A stretch of 64,000 bases of DNA, from positions 47,577,076 to 47,641,075 of the forward strand of contig NC_063044.1 in NCBI RefSeq assembly GCF_018812025.1, in the 5' to 3' direction. The notes below the pieces were generated by a model. That model was given only the letters and a program-made list of their open reading frames with translations, was not told the origin of the DNA and did not search any database. The translations under genes were made by a program, and so were the position numbers. Origin of the DNA: Megalobrama amblycephala. Lineage: Eukaryota; Chordata; Actinopteri; Cypriniformes; Xenocyprididae. This document shows, one piece after another, positions 1-11,898 of the stretch. The stretch's first letter is position 1. Each line of letters begins with the position of its first letter.

Positions 1-842
1 ACTCCCACTTTTCCAGAGCTTTACATGCCCATTTTAACAGACTTTTTTGAACTTTGAGGTGTGAATGACCAGGGTAAAATGGGGGTTTCATAACCCTTTA
101 AACATGGGAGTGATTCCCCTAAATTATCATTTGATGTGTGTACAGAACATGTCTAACTCTCCTGCAATCACCTGTCACTCAAGTGAAAACGCCCTTAATT
201 ATGCAGAACTTTAAGGCTTAATATAATTTAAACAGATGAGTTATTAAAAAAATTAATCCCCCTCAGAGTTGTCATGAAGGGCAAAATTCGCTGTATAGAC
301 CAAAACCACAGTATGAACCAAACTGTAAACATGTTTTTTTCTGCTGTAAACTTGGCTAATTTAACATGATGGTCAATGAGATTCTGCTCCAGTCAATGAA
401 TTGCAGTTTAAGTCAGTTCCGTATTGGCTTCACGAGAAACTGGGGGAGGTTGCCGCTTGGTCCAGATCCATTACGTTCCTCATGAAGTAGCAGCGCGTGC
501 GACCAAGTGTAGCTGCACAGCACCATCTGTTGGAGAACATGATCACTACACAATTTCTCCAGCAGGCTGCTGTATGCTCATCAGTCTTTTTGCAATGTCT
601 GTTAGGTGAAAAACTATGCAGCAAAAAGAATAAATAAAATGCTTTCTTAAAAAGGCAAAAGAACGCATGCACATTTCCTTAATATTATAATTAAAAACCA
701 ACAGACTAATGAAAATGCGGGACATTTTCTCAATATGCGACGTGCGGGACAAGGAGTCAAAATGCTGTGCGGTACAATGCAAAGCGGGATGGGTGGTCAC
801 CCTAGATTGACCGCACATACAGAAGAGAGACTCATGCATCAC
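1..842. other. No gene; degenerate transposon-like sequence
   Basis: I find no convincing coding region here; the short open frames have no recognisable motif and overlap on both strands. The stretch around 690-810 reads like the end of an old DNA transposon, but I cannot define its termini. It ends where a hAT-type terminal repeat starts at 843. Confidence 0.4.
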
Positions 843-1128
843 CAGAGGTGGGTAGTCCAGGGGTCAGAAAGTAAAAGTCCTGCCATATTTTTATTCCACC
901 CACTGAAGCATTAATGAGATAAATAAGTGATTATTTGAGTGATGATTGACCATTATTGAAGACGCCTGATGATAACAAGCAGAATCACCAAAGGAGAAAA
1001 TCACAATTTTTAAGTTACCATCATCGAGGTCAGGGTTTGTTTTAGTTGAGCTCTTGACCCTTGACTTTTTAATATTAGATTTTGTTTGGGCAGTTTTAAC
1101 TGCATTAAAACCAACCAGACAAGCAAAG

Positions 1129-2708
1129 TTAATCCTCTGGAGTCTGAGGCTGATTTGGGGCTTGGAGAAGTTTTGACATGCCCTGACATTTGTGCTTTTT
1201 TTTAGTTGTTCATAAACATATAAATGACAAAAGTGTCATTACACTGTATTCAGTACAAACTAGACTACAATAATATGTGAGGAACATGTATGTACATGTT
1301 TGTATTTTTGAAGGAATAATGTTTATGCGTGATTATTGAAAAAACAAAAAAACTTAAGTCACTGAAATAAGGCCAAAAAAAGTATATTAAATCTGTGTTC
1401 ACAAGACTTTTGGGTATTGGAGGTTGTAGATTAGAGTCTTTGCTTCAGAATTATGTAAAAATTATGCTGCCTGCTCCTTCATATAAAACAATATATTGAT
1501 TTAGTTTTTGTAAGACACTTTTTGTCAAGAAACACAGTATGCATGGAGGCGTGAATCTATGGGCCATTTACACCTGAGAAGACAAAAGAATCACATAATA
1601 ATGACCTGAAATGACTTGCATATTAATGAGGCCTTTCAGTCAGGTAGGCTGTGAAAAAAACCCTCTGTAATAATGTCTCAGCTCATCATAAACAGCAATA
1701 CTGTGAAATATTATTACAATTTAAAATAATGGCATTCTATTATATTCTTTAAAATATAATGTATTTCTGTGATGCAAAGTGTCTGAACAATTATGTTACC
1801 TCTATGGCATTTCATATAGGCTTTTAGCTCAAAAGCATGCACATTTGGAGAAATATTGATGGATTCTTATATATTTATGTCAATTTTCTATACTGAGAAG
1901 TAATATTTATTGTCATCACTATGAGTGCTGGATACTGTGTTTTCAATTCATACTTGCAGCCGGAGGGCGCTCTCTGTACACCTTTAGTCCACAAATTATT
2001 CTAAAGAAGAAGAGGACATTTCAGGAATGGTGTTTTCAATTCATACTTGCAGCCGGAGGGCGCTCTCTGTACACCTTTAGGCCACAAATTCATATAAAGA
2101 AGAAAAGGAACTAGGAACGGCATGTCTTCTAGAGATCGCTAACCATTGCTTTAACATCCAAATAAACACTTTTCAAGACAATAAATACACGACTGAGACG
2201 ATGAATGCATGTATTGCCTCTGAATTTGCGTCTGAATAGCGCTGTCTCCGTGGGCGTGGCCGCATTAGCGGATAATGAGCTGAATCACAGACTTCTGACA
2301 TGGCTTTCTTTTCATACAGATTACATAAACACAGAATGGTTGTTTTCAATTTGTCTTGCACGATTTAAAACCTGACATTTCAACGTTTCTTTAGACGTAA
2401 GTGTCATTTTTTTTGTCATTAGTATTCATAAGTTACAGTTCATTTTCTGAGAACTATCAGATTGGACTTCGTTCAGAGGGAGAGGAGAGATCACACATCA
2501 TGTTAGTTTTCTTTATTTTACAAAAAACACAACATTGTGTTTTTACTCTGAGTGTACACAAATAAAAGAAGACATTCTATAGTTTCAATTGATATATTAC
2601 TTATGTCTCTATGACAAGAAATGACGGAGTATTTTAAGTCTGTTTTGCTGCAATGTGAAAAAAATCCTGCAAAACGCGCCGGCGTGTTTTCAAACCTCAG
2701 GGAGTTAA
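1129..2708. mobile_element. TTAA-flanked non-autonomous DNA transposon
   Basis: A 1,572-bp insertion (1133-2704) sits inside the left arm of a hAT-A MITE and is flanked by TTAA on both sides (1129-1132 and 2705-2708). Removing it with one TTAA restores the sequence seen in sister MITE copies, for example the one near 12190. The ends TCCTCTGGAGTCTGAGG and, inverted, CTCCCTGAGGTTTGA are weakly similar. TTAA duplications are known for the piggyBac and Kolobok superfamilies; I cannot choose between them. No transposase frame is present. Confidence 0.75.
1937..2122. repeat. Two tandem copies of a 93-bp unit
   Basis: A segment starting GTGTTTTCAATTCATACTTG at 1937 is repeated at 2030, a period of 93 bp. 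The first 50 bp or so are identical and the remainder diverges. It lies inside the TTAA element, so it is a local duplication in that element. Confidence 0.85.
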
Positions 2709-4763
2709 AAGATGATCAGGTGGTGTTGGTTATGTTATCACATAATCATTATTTGATCTGAATCACTGAACTCATTTAGAGCCCAATCTCTGAGTTAGAT
2801 TGACATTATTGATTACAGCAGCACTGTGATTCGACAGCAGAACATCAACATTATCAATACAAATTTTTTTTTAAAAGTCATCCTTATCACAAAAAAAAAA
2901 AAATTAATGAGTTAGGCACACACACACATTAAGAATCAGCGTATGAATCTCAACAACGGTGACAAGCAACATATTCTGATAAACAGATCAACTCTGAACA
3001 TTAGAAAACAAGCTACTAAAAAGTCACAGAAAAACAGAAAAATTTAAATAGTGAAAATAAAGAAAATTACTAAGGCAATTCAGCTCATAATTTATTCATA
3101 CAGCAATGCATGATGGGAGGCATGGATGAATTTTGATTGGTGGCTCCCAGAATGCACTGTAATATGTTTTATGATGGCCACCACTGTTGAGATTCACAGA
3201 CTGATTCTTGATGTCTTGTGTGTTTAAGTGATTTTTTAAAAAGTTTATTTTCTTAAATCAGAACAACTTTTTTAAAAAAAATGTATTGCTAAAGTTGATG
3301 TTCAGCTGTAGAATCACAGTGCTGCTGTAATCAATAACATAAATCTAACTCAGAGATTGGGCTCTAAATGAGTTCAAATAATGACTATGTGAAAACATAA
3401 CCAACGTGATCATCTTTTAACTTCATTTATCTGGTTGGTTTTAATGCTGTTAAAATTGCCTAAACAAAATCTAACATTAAAAAGTCAAGGGTCAAGAGCT
3501 CAACTAAAACAAACCATGACCTCGATGATGGTAACTTAAAAATTGTGATTTTCTCCTTTGGAGATTCTGCTTGTCATCATCGGGTGTCTTCAATAATGGT
3601 CAATCATCACTCAATTAATCACTTATTTATCTCATTAATGCTTCAGTGGGTGGAATAAAAATATGGCAGGACTTTTTCTTTCTGACCCCTGGACTACCCA
3701 CCTCTGGTTCTGAGCTAATGTAAATAAATCATTTTAATTGTACAGCTCACTGATTTTTTTTTCTTCTTTTTTTCAAGAAGGGCATTAGATAAAGTTTCAA
3801 AGAAGGTGAAGTGAGAGGTTTGGTGAAATAAATGAGGGATTAAATCATCTTGAATAGAACATCAGTCTAATTATAATATAGACAAATGTAAAGAATAATT
3901 AAGAGCCATAAGCAGGCCGGAGAGGTGTGAATGTGTTCAGGGGAGACTGAAACTGAATGGGGCAGTTACCACCCCAGCCAACATAGCATGGTGGGGCTCA
4001 GATGGGTGTCACCTGGGCAGCCTAACTGGGGCCCAGACATTTTTGTCCACGGTTTCCATGTAGGCCCCACATGGGTTAGCCCAGATGAAATGAACACTGC
4101 TCAGTGTGCACACTACAGGCTGTTAAATGAAACACAGAAACATGCTGGAGTTAATGAGATAATTAGGAGATAATGAGCAGAATCACTGAAGGACAGAGAA
4201 ACAACAAGAACTACGACTTCAGCCACAGCCTTCGATGAAATCAACTGAAGATAAAAGACATTAAATCGCTGAAGATCTGATTAAACATCTCCACAAACAG
4301 CATTACCAGCTTCACCTTATTACTAACCAGACTGACTTTATTTCTGACATACATCTACAAAAGTTGTTATTGAGAATTACCAGAGGTTTAGATGTTGATG
4401 ATTTGTTGAAAATAAGTTTGGTTTGATGTCACCGTGATTGAGGTCAGCGCTTACTTCAGTTAGGCAGTTTGACTCTTGACTGTTTTAGTGTTTCTCTGGC
4501 TGTTTTTGATGTTTGTTGTGGCAAGAAAGACAAGACAAAAAGTATTTAACTGTTGTCAGCTGTTTGATGACAAGAATACATTTGTTGTCATATAGTGGCT
4601 TTATTCACTGATCTAATGATTGAGCTTTATATGAAAAAATGTGATTAACTTTGAGCTGATCTTTACTAGAAAAACAATAGCTTAAAAATAAATCTGATCA
4701 AAACTGAAAAATACAATGTACATTAAATGCTTTAAAACCTGAAAGATTTATTCACAGACAGAC

Positions 4764-4921
4764 ATCAAGAATCAGCGTATGAATCTCAACAATGGTGACA
4801 TGCTTCATGCTGCAATGCATTCTGGGTGCCTCCTACAAAACTCATCCATGGCTCCCAGAATGCATTGCAGCATGAAGCATGTCACCATTGTTGAGAATCA
4901 TACGCTGATTCTTGATGTCTG
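4764..4921. repeat. Central hairpin of fold-back element A
   Basis: Two arms of about 70 bp, each carrying CATCAAGAATCAGCGTATG and CAATGCATTCTGGG or their complements, flank a loop of roughly 20 bp. Pairing is near-perfect. In this copy the arm variant is CATGCTGCAATGC paired with GCATTGCAGCATG. Confidence 0.9.
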
Positions 4922-5268
4922 TGTGTAAGTCAATTTTGCAGGAGGTTTGAAGTGTTTAGTGAACAATGTGGGTTTTTTTTTTTTTCAAATTTTGACTAAA
5001 ACGTTTTTATTGTTGTAATTCAAGAAAAGATTCAACAGAAAGTTAAACGCATTTTGCTCATAAAAAGCTCAGTCATTAGATCAGTAAATCAAGCCATTAA
5101 TCAACGACTATATTCTTACTAGCTAGCAGCTGTTTTTCTTGCCATAACAAACAGCAAGAGTAGTCAGAAAAACATTAAAACATTCAAGAGTCAAACTGCC
5201 TAACTGAAGTAAGCGCTGACTTCTATCACGGTGACATCAAACCCAACTTATTTTCAACAAATCATCAA

Positions 5269-6588
5269 CATCTAAACAGAGGTGGAGATTCCAGGGGTCA
5301 GAAAGTAAAAGTCCTGCCATATTTTTATTCCACCCACTGAAGCATTAATGAGATAAATAAGTGATTAATTGAGTGATGATTGAGCATTATTGAAGACACC
5401 TGATGATAACAAGCAGAATCACCAAAGGAGAAAATCACAATTTTTAAGTTACCATCATCGAGGTCAGGGTTTGTTTTAGTTGAGCTCTTGATCCTTGACT
5501 GTTTGATATTAGATTTTGTTTGGGCAGTTTTAACTGCATTAAAACTGAACAGACAAGCAAAGTTAGAAGATGATCAGGTGTTGTTGGTTATGTTTTTACA
5601 TATTTGGTCTGAATCACTGAACTCATTTAGTTAACTCGTCAAGTTAGATTTACATTAGTGATTACAGCAGCACTGTGATTCTACAGCACAAGATCATCTT
5701 TTACAATACAATTTTTTTTTTTTTTTTTTAAGAGTTCTGATTTTTTTTTTTTTTTGAAAAGCGCTCATTTAAACACACAAACATCAAGAATCATCCTGTG
5801 AATCTCAACAGTGGTGGCCATCATAAAGCATGTTGCAGTGCATTCTGGGAGCCACCAATCAAAATTCATCCATGGCTCCCATCATGCATTGCTGTATGAA
5901 TAAATTATGAGCTAAATTGTCTTAGTAATTTCATTTATTCTCACTATTAAAATTTTGCTGTTTTTCTGTGAGTTTTTAGTAGCTTGTTTTCTAATGTTCA
6001 GAGTTGATCTGTTGATCAGAATATGTTGCTTGTCACCGTTGTTGAGATTCACAGGCTGATACTTGATGTCTGTGTGTGCCTAAAAGAATTATTTTTTTTT
6101 TTTGTGATAAGGACAACTTTTTTAAAAAAAAAAAAAATTCTGTATTGTATAAGCTGATCTTCTGTGGAATCACAGTGCTGCTGTAATCAGTAATGTAAAT
6201 CTAACTCAGAGATTAGGCTCTAAATTATTTCAGTGATTCAGATCAAACAATGGTTTTGAGAAAACATAACCAACAACACCTGATCATCTTCTAACTTTGC
6301 TTGTCTGTTTGGTTTTAATGCAGTTAAAACTGCCCAAACAAAATCTAATACTAAAAAGTCAAGGGTCAAGAGCTCAACTAAAACAAACCCTGACCTCGAT
6401 GATGGTAACTTAAAAATTGTGATTTTCTCCTTTGGTGATTCTGCTTGTTATCATCAGGTGTCTTCAATAATGCTCAATCATCACTCAATTTATCACTTAA
6501 TTATCTCATTAATGCTTCAGTGGATGAGATAAAAATATGGCAGGACTTTTACTTTCTGACCCCTGGAATCTCCACCTCTGCATCTAAA
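5269..6588. mobile_element. hAT-A MITE copy 2 with 8-bp duplication CATCTAAA
   Basis: The element (5277-6580) starts CAGAGGTGGAGATTCC and ends with its inverted repeat. CATCTAAA is present immediately on both sides (5269-5276 and 6581-6588). Sister fold-back copies, for example near 8210 and 55450, show the uninterrupted site with a single CATCTAAA. An 8-bp duplication with CAGAGGTGG ends supports the hAT superfamily. No coding capacity. Confidence 0.92.
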
Positions 6589-6995
6589 CCTCTGGTAATT
6601 CTCAGTAACACCTTTGGTAGATGTATGTCAGAAATAAAGTCAGTCTGAATAAGTGAAGCTGGTAATGCTGTTTGTGGAGATGTTTAATAAGATCTTCAGA
6701 GATTTAATGTCTTTTATCTTCAGTTGATTTCATCGAAGGCTGTGTCTGAAGTTGTAGTTCTTGTTGTTTCTCTGTCCTTCAGTGATTCTGCTCGTTATCA
6801 CCTAATTATCTCATTAACTCCAGCATGTTTCTGTGTTACATTTAACAGCCTGTAGTGTGCACACTGAGCAGTGTTCAGTTCATCTGGGCTAACCCATGTG
6901 GGGCCTCCATGGAAACCGTGGATAAAAATGTCTGGGCCCCAGTTAGGCTGCCCAGGTGGCACCCATCTGAGCCCCACAATGCTATGTTGGCTGGG

Positions 6996-7429
6996 CACCA
7001 TAAAACAATATAGACAATACACTTTAATAGATGACAATAAACATCAGTTAACATTTTAGAGTCTTTTCTAAATAAAATCACATGACATGGTCTTGAAAAA
7101 CATTTAATAAAACTCAGAGTTTTAACCTTATCATTTTCAGATTTGAAATGTACCATGGTCAGATATTTAATAAAAAATACATTTCTAATAACTTTTCAAA
7201 ATTTTGATTGTGACAATAATTAATTAATAATTAATTTCTTGATTGTGACAATAATTAATTATGACTTAACAATAAACTGCAAAGTGTCTGCTTTCAAATG
7301 AGACAATACTTAGGCTTTTAGTGCAAAGGGTTCATGAACTGTATCTGTTTTAGTTTGGGTATGTCATTTCTTGGGATTTTCCAAAAGGTTAACAGAAGGT
7401 GTTCATCATTAATGTTCAACCATTACTTA
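6996..7429. other. AT-rich stretch without gene
   Basis: I see no gene. A segment containing TTGATTGTGACAATAATTAA is duplicated with a period of about 40 bp between 7200 and 7265. Confidence 0.5.
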
Positions 7430-8268
7430 AATGTAACACAGAATCGGTGCTGGAGTTAATGAGACAATCAGGTGATAACGAGCAGAATCACTGAAGGACA
7501 GAGGAACAACAAGAACTACAACTTCAGCCACAGCCTTCGATGAAATCAACTGAAGATAAAAGACATTAAATCACTCAAGATCTGATTAAACATCTCCACA
7601 AACAGCATTACCAGCTTCACTGGTACTTCACATGTCTGAGATTTATGACTGTTTGTGTTGACTCTCTTCCAGAAAAGCAGTGATAAAACGGTTTTAATCA
7701 GCAAAACTTAATGAGTTTTAAAACACACTAAACACTTTAAAACTTCAGCAAAATGTCCTCACACACAGACATCTAGAATCAGCGTATGAATCTCAACAAT
7801 GGTGACATGTTTCATGCCACAATGCATTCTGGGTGCATCATGCAAAAACAAAAAACAAAAAAAAAACATGTCACCATTGTTGAAATTCATACATTGATTC
7901 TAGGTGTTTAAAAAAAACTCATTCAGCTTTTCTGATTAAAATAGTTTTATCATTAAACTTAACATTTTATTCATATAAAACTCTAGTCATAAGATCAGTG
8001 AATTAAGCCACTACATGACAATTATATACTTATCATAAAGCACCTGACAGTAACTGATAATATTTTCTCTTGTCATTATTACCATAACAAACAGCTACAA
8101 TAGCCAGAAAAACACAAAAACAGACAAGCGTAAAACTGCTTAACTGAAGTAAACGCTGACCTTGATCACGGTGACATCAAACAAAACTATTATTCTCAAC
8201 AAATCAACATCTAAACCTCTGGAAATTTTCAATAACTTTTGTAGGCGTGTGACAGAAATAAAGTCAGT

Positions 8269-8380
8269 CTGGGCAGCGTTTCCCAAAAGCATTGTACACT
8301 TAAGTTGATCGTAGCTCCATTGAAACCAGTGGAGCTATGATCAACTTAGGCTTACGATGCTTTTGGGAAATGCTACCCTG
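8269..8380. mobile_element. Harbinger-like MITE 1 (106 bp), CTG-flanked
   Basis: 8272-8377 is a near-palindromic MITE beginning GGCAGCGTTTCCCAAAAGC and ending with the inverted GCTTTTGGGAAATGCTACC. CTG flanks it at 8269-8271 and 8378-8380. A 3-bp CWG duplication is known for some PIF/Harbinger elements; the family assignment is an inference. Confidence 0.8.
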
Positions 8381-8491
8381 GGGTGCGTTTCCCAAAGCGA
8401 ACTATGGTCGCAAGTTCCGTCGTTACCAATAGAGTTAAATGGGACTTACGACCATGGTTCACCAACGATACTTTCGGGAAACGCACCCCTG
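8378..8491. mobile_element. Harbinger-like MITE 2 (108 bp), CTG-flanked
   Basis: 8381-8488 begins GGGTGCGTTTCCC and ends GGGAAACGCACCC, and the interior is an imperfect inverted repeat. It shares the CTG at 8378-8380 with the MITE on its left and has CTG at 8489-8491 on its right. The interior differs from MITE 1, so the pair is two insertions rather than a tandem duplication. Confidence 0.8.
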
Positions 8492-8806
8492 GTTAGTAAT
8501 AAGTGAAGCTGGTAATGCTGTTTGTGGAGATGTTTAATCAGATCTTGAGTGATTTAATGTCTTTTATCTTCAGTTGATTTCATCGAAGGCTGTGGCTGAA
8601 GTTGTAGTTCTTGTTTCTCTGTCCTTCAGTGATTCTGCTTGTTATCACCTAATTATCTCATTAACTCCAGCATGTTACATTTAACAGCCTGTAGTGTGCA
8701 CACTGAGTAGTGATTTCATCTGGGCTAAACCATGTGCTAAACATGGGTGTGCTGGTTGGGAGGCATCCGGCCAGCGGGACTGTGACAGTTAAGGGGTTAA
8801 ATCTTC

Positions 8807-10255
8807 CACTTTTTTCACAACCTTTGTAAAAACAATATTATAAGATCATTATGTTTGTAACAAGATCCATTAAAATGTACAACACTTTTCAATTCAGACC
8901 TAATGGTCTGTAAATTTCTTGTATTTAACCAGAATGAACAGACATGGATGAGTGACTGCAATTATATGTTACTGCCTCTGAAATAAAGCAGCATACAACA
9001 TAACATTGATGTTTTCTGGCTCATCCTGGACTGAAGCACAGGCTCTACTCTCCAGCACAATGGTGACCCACAAAACACACGACAGAAACCCTCTAAATCC
9101 CAACAGAACAAGACACACTGACAGATCTCTCAAGATCTCAGCATCTTCACTTATTACAATCCAGACTTTATTTCATAATAAAGTTCTTATTGAGAATTAA
9201 ACACAAAGTGTGTAAAGTAAACTGTAAAAAGGATTTGATGATCAGTAGTCATATTATTTTATTCTGTGTTGTCATCATTCAAGTTGAATTTCAGCAGTTT
9301 AAAAAAAAAAAAAAGAAGAAGAAGAAGAAGCTGATATTGCCATAGAAACTAGTGGACTGCCGACTCGCTTTCACCACACAATGGCGGAAACACAGGGCTG
9401 CTGCTGGGCGCCGGTGTTTCAGTGGAACTTTCTATTGAGTGTCGCTTCTTGTTAGTGTAACGTTATATTCTTTGGCCTAAGTAACATAGACCTACGTGGT
9501 GCTAAACCAGATCGAGCTACCAAGCAATAAACATGCCATTGAGGATTACAAAATATTGTGCAGGACCTGGGATCGACAGTAACAACAACATGTGAGTAAC
9601 AGTTAATCTGTTATTTAACGGTGATTAAATTATATAAAGAAAGCGATCAAAGAAAGCCCCATTGCAATCGTTGGAGCAGCGCGCTGAAGCTGTCAATCAA
9701 ACAGCGCAAGTTTATCAGTGACTGACGCGCAAAACTCACGTTTTATTCAACAAATCTTTTAGTTATATCGCATTTGCACTGTTAGTGAAGATGAAAGCAT
9801 GAGTTTCAATGACGAGATCACTGCTTTCATGTGCTCAACATGTCTGTGATCGACTACAATGTTCATCTCTGCAACCTTTCATGCCACAATCTAAATATAA
9901 CGCCAGATCCAAATGTAATGCAACACTTTTCATGATTAGTTAACTTTGAGAGCTGTAATAGTAAAAACGCAATAAAAGAGAGAGTAATACTTGACCATTT
10001 CATATGCAAAGATGTCAGCCAATCACAGCAGTGGGAGTTTACACTGAAGTATCACAGAGACACGCCCCTAAAACAGAGCGTTCAAACCAGAGGCTAAAAT
10101 CAGGGTAGGAAAAATGCCTTTTATTTATAAATTATGACAATTTTGGATGTAAAAAGCATAGTAACATTATAAGTGCACCCCAGGAAACATTATAAAACAA
10201 TAAACCAACACAGTTCATGACCCCTTTAAGCTTTAATGATGAACATGTGCTGTTA
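8807..10255. other. No gene; microsatellite and transposon-like debris
   Basis: A short A-run and (GAA)n tract lies at about 9301-9330. The block 9006-9090 recurs inverted near 15085-15140. The part from 9360 to 10215 has a possible splice donor at ACATGTGAGTAAC (about 9589) and resembles the 5' region of a DNA transposon. No coding frame with a recognisable domain is present. Confidence 0.4.
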
Positions 10256-10972
10256 ACACGCAGAATCACTGAAGAAAAGAGAAACACAAGAACTACAACT
10301 GACTTCAGTCACAGCCTTAGATGAAATCAACTGAAGATAAAAGACATTAAATCTCTGAAGATCTGATTAAACATCAGCATTACCAGCTTCACTTATTACT
10401 AACCAGATTGACTTTATTTCTGTCACACGTCTACAGAAGCTCTTATTGAGAATTAACAGAAGTTTAGATGTTGATGTCACCATTGTGAAGATCAGTGTTT
10501 GCTTTAGTTGAGCTTTTGACTTTTGATAAGTTATTTCTTTATCAGCAATTGCAGGTGCTTTCAGAAAACATTTCTGCATTGATAAAACAAGTCAGTATGC
10601 TTATTGTAATAACAGACAAACAAAGTCTTTTTCCTGTAATTACCAACTTAAGAATTTGAAGAGCCTAAAACTCAATTGATGTGAAACACATAATGTGTAA
10701 CGCCGTTGTTTAGTTTCTAATGTTGAACGTTACTACAAATATCACTGTTACACATATTTAACACAACACATAACTTGTGTTGCTTATAAACTCACATCAA
10801 CATTCTGCATATGAAACACAACAATGGTGACATGATTCATGCCAGCATACAAATCACATTCATGGTTTCCCAGCATGCATTGTGACATGAATAAATTATG
10901 CAGCTGATTCTTTTTTTTTCTTTCTTTTTTTTGTCACCATTGTTGAGGTTTGTATAAATGAGTGCTGATGTC
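10256..10972. mobile_element. Fold-back element fragments
   Basis: 10260-10500 matches the fold-back arm that elsewhere contains ATCAACTGAAGATAAAAGAC. 10815-10950 carries the hairpin core with CAACAATGGTGACATG and its inverted copy, separated by degenerate sequence. The ends are not preserved. Confidence 0.6.
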
Positions 10973-11322
10973 CAGAGGTGTATAGTCCAGGGGTCAGAAA
11001 GTAGAAGGTCTGCCATATTTTTCATTCCACCCACTGAAGCATTAATGAGATAAATAAGTGATTAATTGAGTGATGATTGAGCATTATTGAAGACACCTGA
11101 TGATAACAAGCAGAATCACCAAAGGAGAAAATCAAAATTTTTAAGTTATCATCATCGAGGTCAGGGTTTGTTTTAGTTGAGCTCTTGACCCTTGACTTTT
11201 TAATATTAGATCTTGCTTGCGCTGTTAACTGAGTCAAGTAAATAAAAAAGATGATCAGGTGGTGTTGGTTATGTTTTAACATAAGGACTTCTACTTTCTG
11301 ACCCCTGGACTATACACCTCTG
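10973..11322. mobile_element. hAT-A MITE copy 3, internally deleted
   Basis: Both termini are present (CAGAGGTGTATAGTCC at 10973 and its inverse ending at 11322), but the element is only 350 bp, against about 1,300 bp for full copies. The central core is missing. The flanking 8-mers do not match. Confidence 0.8.
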
Positions 11323-11780
11323 GTTTAGTGTATGGGTCTGTCACGTGATTAAGGAACGACTCAAAAACCCGAAAGACTCATGAAATGAACTAATCAATTC
11401 TCTTTGCGGCTCAGACTGCATTGGTTTAGCATATTGGGCTGCCTGTCACGTCATTGAGGAATGACTTAAACCCGAAGACTTGTCAGACAAGAGGTGACGT
11501 GAGCTTAATCAGCTTATCATAAACTGAAGACCCAGGTAAAGAATGAATTAATCTTTTCTGAACCTTATAGCATTGTAGTTTTGTATTGTTTGCAGTGTGA
11601 TCAATGTTTCCGTAAGTAATAGATGTGTTGGGGAAGTAACACGTAACATTTTAATTACATTTTGCTTAAATGAATGAAATGACTTGATAAAAGATTTGTT
11701 CATTTTGCTGAACAAGACTCAAAACTCCGAATCGGTCCGAACAAGACTAAATGATCCAAACTTCTCACTACTACAGGAGT
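11323..11780. other. No gene; transposon-like repeat with GAATCGGTCCGAAC motif
   Basis: No coding frame is convincing. GAATCGGTCCGAAC-type words, near-palindromic and similar to those around 31430-31520 and 34910, suggest a fragment of an old DNA transposon. A fold-back arm resumes near 11780. Confidence 0.35.
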
Positions 11781-11898
11781 CAAGAGCTCAACTAAAGCAA
11801 CCACTAATCTCCATGATGGTGACCTCAAACCAAACATCTAAACCTCTATTAATTCTCAATAAGAGCTTCTGTAGACGTGTGACAGAAATAAAGTCAGT

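Larger units (their letters stand above)
843..3706. mobile_element. hAT-A MITE copy 1, split by a TTAA element
   Basis: The left end CAGAGGTGGGTAGTCC (843) and the right end, its reverse complement finishing at 3706, are long imperfect terminal inverted repeats. The interior is a fold-back carrying a core that begins near AAGAATCAGCGTATGAATC (2931) and recurs inverted near 3190. There is no transposase. CAGAGGTGG ends are typical of the hAT superfamily, and other copies in this window have 8-bp target duplications. The flanks of this copy (TGCATCAC and GTTCTGAG) do not match, so one end may be rearranged. The left arm is interrupted at 1133-2704. Confidence 0.75.
3973..6995. mobile_element. 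CCCAGCC fold-back element A, carrying a nested hAT-A
   Basis: Starts CCCAGCCAACATAGCATGG and ends with a near-perfect inverted copy finishing TGGCTGGG at 6995. The arms are mutually inverted over hundreds of bases, and a central hairpin lies at 4764-4921. Without the hAT-A insertion at 5277-6580 the element is about 1.7 kb, close to the copy at 32084-33833. The 3-bp flanks are CAC on both sides, but other copies do not share a 3-bp duplication, so I do not rely on it. Frames on both strands in the arms are translations of the inverted repeats, not genes. Confidence 0.75.
7430..8806. mobile_element. Fold-back fragment B (left end missing)
   Basis: The sequence resembles the inner arms of the CCCAGCC family and has a central hairpin remnant at about 7770-7905. 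The left terminus is missing, and the right terminus near 8755 is a variant (GTGTGCTGGTTGGG). Outside it, the sequence to about 8800 recurs inverted at 18875-18910, so in this subfamily the element extends further out. It carries the tandem MITE pair at 8272-8488. Confidence 0.6.

Noticed and set aside
3931..4173. Recurring short frame with PGQPNWGPDIFVHGFH at 3.9, 6.8, 54.2 and 55.7 kb
   Set aside because: It is the translation of the CCCAGCC element arm. It appears on both strands because the arms are inverted, and no start or codon pattern is conserved apart from the repeat itself.
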